Shown: piece by piece, positions 46,656 through 54,773 of the stretch
How the letters are laid out: each line of letters begins with the position of its first letter
How positions within the stretch are numbered: the first letter of the stretch is position 1
Assembly (NCBI GenBank): GCA_024231855.1
Contig: JAAEQD010000180.1
Location: 1-64,000 of the forward strand
Direction: 5' to 3'
DNA length: 64,000 bases
Source: Candidatus Zixiibacteriota bacterium
Lineage (GTDB): Bacteria; Zixibacteria; MSB-5A5; UBA10806; 4484-95
Notes under the pieces: model-generated
Database searches by the model: none
Told to the model about the DNA's origin: nothing
What the model saw: only the letters and a program-made list of their open reading frames with translations
Program-made: the position numbers and the translations under genes

Positions 46656-49600
46656 ATGAAAACTTGGCTAACTGTTATTTTGATCGGCTTATTCGCCGTG
46701 ATTTCATTTGCTGAGGAGGCTGAAAAAGTCGGCGTCCTGAGCAATGGCGGTGAATATATCCTCGATAAGTTCATTATAACGGTTTATCCTGGTACCCAAC
46801 CTCTGGACGTTTATCGATCCAGTTCGGGTATTGCCGTTACCGGCAACCAGCAGATAGATATGCTCTGTGAAAATCACCAGGTAATTAAAGTCGAGCCATG
46901 GTATCCCTGGCCTGTGAAAAATGATGTACTCCGTTCCTTTGTCGAGCGCGTATATGTTTTTACAGTCATCGATGGGAAAGATGTTATTGACTTTAAAGAT
47001 GAATTTTTAAGCAGCAAGGATGTCGAATCATCTGATATCTGGGATCTTCCCAAGCTGGCTTATATGCCTAACGATCCGGCGGCCGCCGGACAATGGGCTT
47101 TGGATAAAATCGAATGCTTCGGCGCCTGGGATCTGATCCGCGGCGATACGACCAGCAGTGTCATTATTTCTATCAATGACACCGGCGTTTATTACAATCA
47201 TCCCGATTTGCAGGCCAATATGTATATCAATGGTCCCGAGGATCTAAATGGCAACGGTATTTTCGATAACTACTCGGAAGGTTCCGGTGGCGACCTGAAC
47301 TATGCCGACGATGATGGAAACGGCTATCCCGATGATGTCGTTGGCTACGATCTTGGCCGCGGCGATTCTAATCCGGCTGAAGATACTCCGACTCACGGTA
47401 CACATGTCGCCGGTTGCGCGTCCGAGGTGGCTGATAATGGCATTGGCGGCGCCGGTCCCGGTTTTGCCGCTAAAATTCATGCTACTAAAATAACGAATGC
47501 CGCCGGTCAGCTAACTCATGGTTATACTGGTATGATTTACGCCGCCGATAATGGCGTTCATATCATTAACGCTTCCTGGGGTTCGCCTTCGTATACCAGT
47601 AATGGCGCCAATACGGTTGCTTACTGTCATTCCGTTGGCGTCCTGGTTGTCGGTGCCGCGGGTAATGACGATTATTGGACACCGCCATACAACAATTATC
47701 CGTCCGCTTATACAACCGTACTGGCGGTTGCTTCGACAGACCCGAATGACCATAAATCAGGTTTTTCCAACTACAATCCCTGGGTCGATATCAGCGCCCC
47801 CGGTTCGAATATCTATGCTACCTGGGGAACGACCGGTTATTCGAACTTGAGCGGAACTTCTATGTCGTCGCCGGTTGTCGCCGGGGCCGTGGCTTTGGTT
47901 AAAGCCCAAAACCCTGATGCTACTCCGGATTTCCTTACCAACAGCATTATGGGCGCCGCCGATGATATTGATGAACTTAATCCCCAATACGCGGGTATGC
48001 TCGGAGCCGGTCGATTGAATATTCACGCCGCCCTCGGAGCCAGTCAGTATCCCAATATCAGCCTTATCGATTTTGAGATAACTCAAACAAGCGATGATGG
48101 CGATGGCGTGGTTAATCCCGGTGAGTCGATAGATATTGTCGTGATATTGGAAAACCTCTGGCAGGATGCTTCTAATACGATTGTGACATTGAGAGCTCCC
48201 GATGGTGTTACGGTTACGGATTCGGTTACGGATTTCGGTACTTTCTTCGGCAATGGAGAAATCCAGGATAACGGAACTGATCCTTTCAGCCTGACATTCA
48301 ATTCGGATGCCGTGCCCGGAGAATATTTGCTCTCTCTGGCCATTTCAGCCGATGGTCCATACAGTATCGAAGAGGAATTACTGGTATGGCTTAGTTTGGC
48401 TCAAGCCGGCTTCCCGATTAATATCCCCGATAATGTTGATTCTCATCCGTTGGTTTTTGATTTCAATAGTGATGGTCAAAGAGAGATTCTATTTGGCTGT
48501 AATAACGCCAGAGTATATGCCATTCAACCTGATGGGTCTAATAGTCCCGGTTGGCCTGTAGATGGACTCGATGAAGATTTTAGCACCGGTCCGGCTGTCG
48601 GCGATATTGATAATGATGGTGATTTTGAAGTTGTAATCTCTGATGAAAGCGGTCAATTGTTCGCCTTTGATCATGACGGAAATAGTCTTTCGGGATTCCC
48701 CATTACTACTGGCGGCGCGACATTCGCCACCGTAACTCTGGCCGATTTGGATGCTAATGGTGATCTGGAAATTATCTTACCGAATTTCCAGACAAAGAAT
48801 ATCGATGTTTACAATCATGACGGATCGGCGTTCATGGATTGGCCGTTTACATCATCGATGGCCTGGTACTGTGGAGCGGCTGTGGGTGATGTGGATAATG
48901 ACGATGTGGTGGAAATAATAATCGGTGGTTTCAATGACAGCCTTCATGTATTTAATGCCGATCAAACCGAAGTCAGTGGATTCCCAATCGAATTGGATGA
49001 TCGCGTTTGGGGCACCCCGGTAGTCGGCAATATTGATCCATCCGATTATAATCTGGAAATCTTTGTCGTCACACAAACCGGCATGATATATCTGGTTAAT
49101 CACGATGGTTCTCTTGTTGAGGGTTGGCCTGTCGATCTGGATGTTACATTAAAAGCATCGCCATCGTTGGGCGATATGGATGGAGACGGTACACCCGAAA
49201 TGGCTTTTGGCGATAATAGCGGCTTCCTGCATGTAATTGACTCCGATGGCACTGAGCTTGATGGTTTCCCGATCGAACTTGAAACGGGTATGGCTTCAGC
49301 TTCACCGGTTATCGGTGATTTAACCGGCAACGGCATGGCCGATATCATAATCGCGAATGGTTCCGGCGAAACGTTCTTCTTCGGCTTTGATGGCAGCGGT
49401 CAGACCTTACCCAATTTCCCGATTCCGACAGTCGTGACCGGCCAGGTTAAAGCATCACCGGCTATATGGGATATCGATAGGGATGGCGATCTTGAGATCG
49501 TAGCCTTTGTCCAGAATAGCGGTGATAATTTCGAAGTGATCGATTATAAAGCAACTGCCTATATCAGCGGTATCGAATGGGCCGCGTTCGGTAATGATGT

Positions 49601-49943
49601 ATTACGGGGTCATAATTATGTCGATGTTATGGTTTCCGTTGAGGATGAGATATCCGCGCTACCCGAAGTTTTCAATCTGGCGCAAAATTATCCTAATCCA
49701 TTTAACGGTAGTACGGTTATAAGATATAACCTGAGCGCCGATACCGAAATCTCTCTGGAAATATACGATTTGCTGGGCCGTCTTGTCAGCGAATTGGATT
49801 CTGGCGCCAAACAGGCAGGTTTACACGAAATAGTCTGGCATGGCCGCAATGACAATGGTTCTGAGGCCGCATCAGGTATTTATTTCTACAAGCTTAAAGC
49901 AGGCGATAACTCGTCAATTAAGCAGATGGTTTACCTAAGATAA
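46656..49943 (+). CDS. Secreted subtilisin-like (S8) protease with FG-GAP repeats and T9SS sorting domain
   Basis: This is a 1095-residue exported serine protease. A signal peptide (about 1-20) and a propeptide-like region (21-140) precede the S8 domain (about 145-460). The complete catalytic set is visible: Asp175 (INDTGV), His247 (HGTHVAG), oxyanion Asn337 (AAGN) and Ser402 (GTSMSSPVVAG). A beta-sandwich domain follows (about 465-590). FG-GAP/VCBS-like propeller blades occupy about 600-960 (GDIDNDGDFEVVI, LADLDANGDLEIIL), with calcium-loop-like Asp/Asn patterns. The FlgD-like C-terminal sorting domain covers about 1006-1095 (NYPNPFNGST to MVYLR). It is probably released or displayed through type IX secretion, though no T9SS machinery gene is in the window. 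Confidence 0.92.
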   Translation: MKTWLTVILIGLFAVISFAEEAEKVGVLSNGGEYILDKFIITVYPGTQPLDVYRSSSGIAVTGNQQIDMLCENHQVIKVEPWYPWPVKNDVLRSFVERVYVFTVIDGKDVIDFKDEFLSSKDVESSDIWDLPKLAYMPNDPAAAGQWALDKIECFGAWDLIRGDTTSSVIISINDTGVYYNHPDLQANMYINGPEDLNGNGIFDNYSEGSGGDLNYADDDGNGYPDDVVGYDLGRGDSNPAEDTPTHGTHVAGCASEVADNGIGGAGPGFAAKIHATKITNAAGQLTHGYTGMIYAADNGVHIINASWGSPSYTSNGANTVAYCHSVGVLVVGAAGNDDYWTPPYNNYPSAYTTVLAVASTDPNDHKSGFSNYNPWVDISAPGSNIYATWGTTGYSNLSGTSMSSPVVAGAVALVKAQNPDATPDFLTNSIMGAADDIDELNPQYAGMLGAGRLNIHAALGASQYPNISLIDFEITQTSDDGDGVVNPGESIDIVVILENLWQDASNTIVTLRAPDGVTVTDSVTDFGTFFGNGEIQDNGTDPFSLTFNSDAVPGEYLLSLAISADGPYSIEEELLVWLSLAQAGFPINIPDNVDSHPLVFDFNSDGQREILFGCNNARVYAIQPDGSNSPGWPVDGLDEDFSTGPAVGDIDNDGDFEVVISDESGQLFAFDHDGNSLSGFPITTGGATFATVTLADLDANGDLEIILPNFQTKNIDVYNHDGSAFMDWPFTSSMAWYCGAAVGDVDNDDVVEIIIGGFNDSLHVFNADQTEVSGFPIELDDRVWGTPVVGNIDPSDYNLEIFVVTQTGMIYLVNHDGSLVEGWPVDLDVTLKASPSLGDMDGDGTPEMAFGDNSGFLHVIDSDGTELDGFPIELETGMASASPVIGDLTGNGMADIIIANGSGETFFFGFDGSGQTLPNFPIPTVVTGQVKASPAIWDIDRDGDLEIVAFVQNSGDNFEVIDYKATAYISGIEWAAFGNDVLRGHNYVDVMVSVEDEISALPEVFNLAQNYPNPFNGSTVIRYNLSADTEISLEIYDLLGRLVSELDSGAKQAGLHEIVWHGRNDNGSEAASGIYFYKLKAGDNSSIKQMVYLR

Positions 49944-49956
49944 GTCTATAAGTTAT

Positions 49957-49992
49957 AGCCCGCTGACTGCGACAAACAGCGGGCTTTCTTAA
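49957..49992 (+). terminator. Rho-independent terminator
   Basis: A 9-bp perfect stem, AGCCCGCTG (49957-49965) with CAGCGGGCT (49977-49985), and a T-rich tail, just after the S8 protease gene. Confidence 0.85.
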
Positions 49993-50450
49993 TTGACAAT
50001 AGGATTTCACGATATTTTACGATTTTCTGGACCCGGATAAGAGGAAACGCACGTAGTTTGATTGGATCTTTGGAAAATATTCAAGGAATTAAATTAGGCA
50101 GGGAATTTGCTGATATAATAATTGTATTATATATGGTGAATTATGGCGGAAGTTTTGCGCGGATGCCTGGAAATCGTTGTCCAGCAATTTCACTTGACTT
50201 TTTTGGTAATTTTTGTAGATTGAAAGTGACTGCCTGGATCATTATGAGAGTATTGGTAGATTTTGGAAGTACGGTGTCTACGACAAATAAATACAAAAGG
50301 GAAACAAACTATTTTTGTTAACTATTTGCAATTTAATCAATTAGGAACAATAAAATCGGTGGTTTTCCGCCTGACCAGAAGGAGGTGACACGGGCGAATA
50401 ACTGAATATCTTAGAAGTAGTATTTTTAAGCTTTGTGGAGGTAATTTTTG
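49993..50450 (+). promoter_or_regulatory. Long non-coding leader region with promoter, hairpin and orphan Shine-Dalgarno
   Basis: No credible gene in this interval. A promoter candidate is TTGACT (50194-50199), a 16-base spacer and TAGATT (50216-50221), which would give a leader of about 225 bases. In that leader a GGTGG-TTTT-CCGCC hairpin (about 50358-50371) is followed by AAGGAGGTGA (50379-50388). That sequence is fully complementary to the 16S 3-prime end but is not followed by a proper start codon. The gene's own ribosome site, GGAGGT, is at 50437-50442. Confidence 0.5.
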
Positions 50451-52298
50451 ATGAAAAAGTTAGTGATTTTTGCTCTCATTATGGCTCTCGCAGCCAGTGG
50501 GGCGTATGCAAAAAATAGCACATTTAATTGGCCGATTCTGCCGCAACCGGCTGATTCCAGCGGCACACCTGATTCTTATGGTTATACCTGGGTCGATAAC
50601 GACAATGGCGGCAGCCCGGTTTACAATTGGGTAGATATTACCGGTACCGGCGTATTGGTCGATGGTTTGGCCGATGATAACGCCGTTGGTCCTTTTGATA
50701 TCGGTTTTGTTTTCCCGTTTTACTGGTATAGCGTAGATGAATTCTTTATCGGTTCGAATGGTTATATTTCATTCTCATCCGATGCCAACTACTCCCAGGA
50801 TTTCCCGATGATACCCAACACCAGTCAGCCGAATGATCTGGTCGTTCCGTTGGCCTGCGATATCGATTTCACCGCGCCTTATGGCACAAACGAATGCTAT
50901 ATGTATACAAATAATACGGATTCATTAGTCGTGTCCTGGATTGGCGTTTGCGAATGGAATAATCCATATAATCCGACCGCGACCCATACATTCCAGCTTA
51001 TTCTGTCCGCCGCGGATTCATCGATCACTTTCCAATACGGCGAACAGGGCGGCGATTTCCAGAATCCCGATGGCGCTTCTCAGATCGGTATCGAGGATTT
51101 GGTCGGTCGTACCGGCTTAAGATATCTCTATAACCTGGATCCGCCAGATCGCGCCCCTCACGATGGTCTGGCTATTCGGATACATGCCGAACCGGATCCG
51201 TCATTTGAGTTCAAGGATGTCGGACCGAACGGTGCGATGAACGCCGGCTCTCAAGGTATTTTCCAAGCCGTGGATTCGCCCTTATCTTTTGGCGGATACA
51301 TTCAGAACTTTGGTACTATCGATGTTGAAAATGTCAGAGCTATCCTCAGAATGAAAAGAGAATATTCTGTAGTCCTTAACGATACTGTCTATATCGATAA
51401 CCTTAATGCCGGCGAAGTTTTGTGGGTGGATTTTGATGACACATACACACCGGATCAGGAAGCTGTTTATTCTATCGAAATCAAAACCAGCTTAACCGGT
51501 GATCAGTTCTTCTTTAACAATGCCGATACTACTGAAATGCGTTCTTACATCTTGCCGGCCACTCTGGCCTACGCCGATACCGTGTTTACATACACCTCAT
51601 GGGAGGGCGGCGGCGGCGGTTTCGCCAATGAATTTGTTGCCCCTGAAGCTATTGAGATTACTGCCGTCAGGGCCAATATGCAGAATACCGGTGCTTTCCT
51701 GGCCACAGTGATTCTTATGGGCGCTAATGAAGCCGGTAATCCTGATGAGGATAATATTTACTTTGAGGAAGATATAGCAGTTACAGATCCGGGTTGGTAT
51801 GTAGCTACTCTTCCGGTACCTGCCATTATTTACGGTGGTGAAAAATTCTTCGCCGCTGCTTTAAGCGGCGGTGATGGCATCGGCTTCGGCGTCGACTCAT
51901 CCTGGCCATTGAGCCATCGCGGATGGGAAAACACAGCCGGCTATGCTCCTTCACGTGACCGTGATCTTCAGGATATCGGTATTACGGTGCTCTGTGATTT
52001 ACATGTCGGAATCGATGATGATAATTCCAGACCGATCAATTTCAGCCTGAACCAGAACTATCCCAATCCGTTCAACGCCAACACCGAAATCAACTTCAGC
52101 CTGGATAAAACATCCACCGTTGATTTAAGCGTTTACAATATGCTGGGTCAGAAAGTCGCTACTTTGGTATCCGGCGATCTTCCAGCCGATAATCATACTG
52201 TAAGCTGGGATGCTTCTGATGTTGCTACTGGTGTCTATTTCTATCGTCTTGAAGTAGAAAACAATAGTGAAACCAGAAAGATGATCCTGCTCAAATAG
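50451..52298 (+). CDS. Secreted beta-sandwich protein with T9SS sorting domain
   Basis: This 615-residue exported protein has a signal peptide of about 1-21. Residues 25-250 resemble the nidogen-like or GSNGYISF-type beta-sandwich found in many FCB exoproteins (FDIGFVFPFYWYSVDEFFIGSNGYISF, then CDIDFTAPYGTNECYMY). A CARDB-like segment follows (about 255-365), then another beta domain (about 370-520). The C-terminal NYPNPFN sorting domain covers about 531-615, ending MILLK. I do not recognise an enzymatic function. GGAGGT eight bases upstream supports the ATG at 50451 over an in-frame TTG one codon earlier. Confidence 0.82.
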   Translation: MKKLVIFALIMALAASGAYAKNSTFNWPILPQPADSSGTPDSYGYTWVDNDNGGSPVYNWVDITGTGVLVDGLADDNAVGPFDIGFVFPFYWYSVDEFFIGSNGYISFSSDANYSQDFPMIPNTSQPNDLVVPLACDIDFTAPYGTNECYMYTNNTDSLVVSWIGVCEWNNPYNPTATHTFQLILSAADSSITFQYGEQGGDFQNPDGASQIGIEDLVGRTGLRYLYNLDPPDRAPHDGLAIRIHAEPDPSFEFKDVGPNGAMNAGSQGIFQAVDSPLSFGGYIQNFGTIDVENVRAILRMKREYSVVLNDTVYIDNLNAGEVLWVDFDDTYTPDQEAVYSIEIKTSLTGDQFFFNNADTTEMRSYILPATLAYADTVFTYTSWEGGGGGFANEFVAPEAIEITAVRANMQNTGAFLATVILMGANEAGNPDEDNIYFEEDIAVTDPGWYVATLPVPAIIYGGEKFFAAALSGGDGIGFGVDSSWPLSHRGWENTAGYAPSRDRDLQDIGITVLCDLHVGIDDDNSRPINFSLNQNYPNPFNANTEINFSLDKTSTVDLSVYNMLGQKVATLVSGDLPADNHTVSWDASDVATGVYFYRLEVENNSETRKMILLK

Positions 52299-52319
52299 GA
52301 ACATCGTTTAATACTTTAT

Positions 52320-52349
52320 AAACCCCGCTGCAAGGCGGGGTTTTTTTTA
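52320..52349 (+). terminator. Rho-independent terminator
   Basis: Stem AACCCCGC (52321-52328) with GCGGGGTT (52335-52342), overlapping a run of eight T. It lies just after the preceding exoprotein gene. Confidence 0.9.
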
Positions 52350-52807
52350 TTGGGATTGCGTTGTTTTATCGTATAACACTGTTGATAGTACTAACATATA
52401 GCAAAATGCTTATCATAATCGTGGATAATTAATTGTTAGATTGGTAAAGCTTACATAAAGGGAAATAATTATTGACTTATCTGTAGTAACTTATGATATT
52501 GATTAAAAGATGAATGCAACTTCTATGAAAGAAGTTGCCTACTGCAGTAAAGGGAGTATCTCGAAGCAAAATGACTTTTTCCATCTAATATGCTAAATTG
52601 GACGAATGTGTCAAGGAATTAGTAAGTTGATGATATATAAAAGATTCCACCCATCGCTTCGAACAAAGATAGAGTTTGTAATTATTACTTTATAACGAAG
52701 GCATGCTAATTGCTTGAATTTTACAGGTATGGAACTGTTAAAAAAGGAAAGAATCGAAAAGGAAATATAAATCTTTAATAATTTACATCTTAAAGAACGG
52801 AGAGTGT
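52350..52807 (+). promoter_or_regulatory. Non-coding region with promoter and 5-prime leader hairpin
   Basis: No gene seen. A promoter candidate is TTGACT (52472-52477), a 17-base spacer and GATATT (52495-52500). A perfect 8-bp hairpin, GCAACTTC (52516-52523) with GAAGTTGC (52531-52538), would lie within about ten bases of the predicted transcript start. The remaining leader of some 260 bases is AT-rich and ends in ACGGAGAG before the ATG at 52808. Confidence 0.5.
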
Positions 52808-54484
52808 ATGTACAGAACACTACTGCTTAGTGCAATTCTGGCAATTTGCCTGATTGCTACCGTGAGCGCGGAACAAACCAAGACTATTGTTCAAAGCGCT
52901 GTGAATGGGCCAATTGCCGATTATCCCGTCGTACTTGATGACATGGAGGATATGATCGCTTATGATTCGGCTCCCCAGGTTTATTATCCCAATGCTTTAT
53001 CCCCCGGGACGATGTTTGCTGTCAGGTTTACGCCGGTTCAGGCGTGTTCCCTGACCTATGTCCAGGTTGTCAGCTATAATGGCTCGGGCAATGCTATTAT
53101 TCATGTTATGAGTGATGATGGCGGCAGTCCTGATGTCGATTTAATCGATCCATTCACCGTTTCCTTAGCCGGTAATATTAGTTATCAAACGATAACGCTG
53201 CCCGAGATTGTCGTGATTAACGATGTCGATTTCCATGTTGCCGTGGAATATTCCCAGGCCCCACCGCCATTTGTTACCGCCGATGGTGATGGAACCACGA
53301 CCCAACGTTCCAAACTTTGGGAACCCGGCGATACCGATTGGTCGGCCCTGAGCGCCGATTTGAATATACGGGCTTTCGTGATTTACTATGGTGTTGATGG
53401 TGTACCCCCGACAATCAACCATACTCAGCAAGTATTGGGTTTTGCTTCCGATGATACTCATGATTTTACCGCGGAAATTACTGATGGCTCCGGCGTTGAA
53501 TCCGCCGAGTTACATTACTCTCTTGATGGTTCGACCTGGGAAACCGTGGATATGGTAAACACTTCCGGAGATGCCTGGGATGGATCTATTCCGGTTCAAC
53601 CGGCCGGTAATTCGGTCGGCTATTATCTGTCAGCGACAGATACGTATGCCAATACAGCTTATGAACCTGAAGGCGCGGGAGCTGATCCTTTTGTGATGGA
53701 AATCGTCGCCGGCACCGAGTTAGCTTATGATGATGGTTCCGTTGATGGCTGGTGGATAGTGGCCCCCGATTATGATGACAACGCTTTCGCAGTCAGAATG
53801 ACCCCCGATGAATACCCCGCCACCGTTCTTATGGTCAGAGCTTTTGTTTCCGATGATACCCCGTTTGATTACACGATTAACGGTGTAATGGGCGGAGTTC
53901 CCGGCGATATTCTGCCCGGCGGCGAAGCTCTCCAGGGCATCCGTGCCCCTCATGGCTGGGCGATCAGCGAATATGTCGATGGACCGACAATTGCTTCCGG
54001 TAGTTTCTTCGTGTTATTTAACTGGCGTCCGTCAACCCCGTCGGATCCTGCCGTAGGTGAAGATACCGATAATGTTACTTTCCGTTCGTACTGGTATTCA
54101 GCAACCAGCGGCTGGAATATGATTGCCGATGGTGAATACATGATACGTGCCATTGTTTCCACACCCACGGGTATAAAAGAGATCAATGGTGACGGCGCCC
54201 GTCCTGCCAGCTTCGAATTAGTTGGCAATTACCCCAACCCATTCAATCCGTCGACCGACATTAAATTCCTGGCTCCTGAAGCCGGTAATGTAAAAATCGA
54301 AATCTACAATGTCGCCGGACAGCTTGTCAAAACCGTGCTTGATGAATATGTAAGCGCCGGCGTAAAGGCTGTTACCTGGGATGGCACTAACAGTAATGGT
54401 GTCAAGGTTAATTCTGGCGTATACCTTTATAAAATGACTGCCGGAAATCATGTAGAAACAGAGAAGATGGTACTACTTAAGTAA
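52808..54484 (+). CDS. Secreted multi-domain protein with T9SS sorting domain
   Basis: This 558-residue exported protein has a signal peptide of about 1-21. Two similar beta-sandwich domains at about 55-200 and 305-450 share the pattern (F)AVR(F/M)TP...(D)Y(P/S). An Ig-like bacterial domain lies between them (about 205-300, ITDGSGVESAELHYSLDGSTW). The C-terminal NYPNPFN sorting domain runs from about 470 to the end (MVLLK). No catalytic motif recognised. It is probably an exported structural or binding protein using the same export route as its neighbours. The region upstream has its own promoter candidate and the gene ends in a strong terminator, so it appears monocistronic. Confidence 0.8.
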   Translation: MYRTLLLSAILAICLIATVSAEQTKTIVQSAVNGPIADYPVVLDDMEDMIAYDSAPQVYYPNALSPGTMFAVRFTPVQACSLTYVQVVSYNGSGNAIIHVMSDDGGSPDVDLIDPFTVSLAGNISYQTITLPEIVVINDVDFHVAVEYSQAPPPFVTADGDGTTTQRSKLWEPGDTDWSALSADLNIRAFVIYYGVDGVPPTINHTQQVLGFASDDTHDFTAEITDGSGVESAELHYSLDGSTWETVDMVNTSGDAWDGSIPVQPAGNSVGYYLSATDTYANTAYEPEGAGADPFVMEIVAGTELAYDDGSVDGWWIVAPDYDDNAFAVRMTPDEYPATVLMVRAFVSDDTPFDYTINGVMGGVPGDILPGGEALQGIRAPHGWAISEYVDGPTIASGSFFVLFNWRPSTPSDPAVGEDTDNVTFRSYWYSATSGWNMIADGEYMIRAIVSTPTGIKEINGDGARPASFELVGNYPNPFNPSTDIKFLAPEAGNVKIEIYNVAGQLVKTVLDEYVSAGVKAVTWDGTNSNGVKVNSGVYLYKMTAGNHVETEKMVLLK

Positions 54485-54525
54485 TACGATAATATGCCAT
54501 TAGGCTAGTTTTCCCTGCAATAGTT

Positions 54526-54555
54526 GCCCCTCGATTTTTCGAGGGGCTTTTTTTT
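54526..54555 (+). terminator. Rho-independent terminator
   Basis: A perfect 9-bp stem, GCCCCTCGA (54526-54534) with TCGAGGGGC (54539-54547), a TTTT loop and a run of eight T. Confidence 0.92.
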
Positions 54556-54773
54556 GCATACTTTTTGAAAAGCAAGTTGATTCATACTGTAAATAAAGTG
54601 CAAATAAATGCATAATGGAATACTAGTCATTCTTAATAATAACACTTTGTCCGCTAGACTATGTGACTTAACATATTGGTAAATAAGAAGTTGCAAAATG
54701 TCAAAAGAATTTGATTTTTAGTGCTAAAGTGGTCCGTGCTTTGCATTTAAGGTATTGAGATTAAGGAGATTAA

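Noticed and set aside
50058-50321. 87-codon open frame between the S8 protease and the next exoprotein gene
   Set aside because: No ribosome site, no recognisable protein pattern, and it spans a likely promoter and leader. Probably chance.
54505-54696. 63-codon minus-strand frame across an intergenic terminator
   Set aside because: Overlaps a strong terminator hairpin and has no ribosome site or family resemblance.
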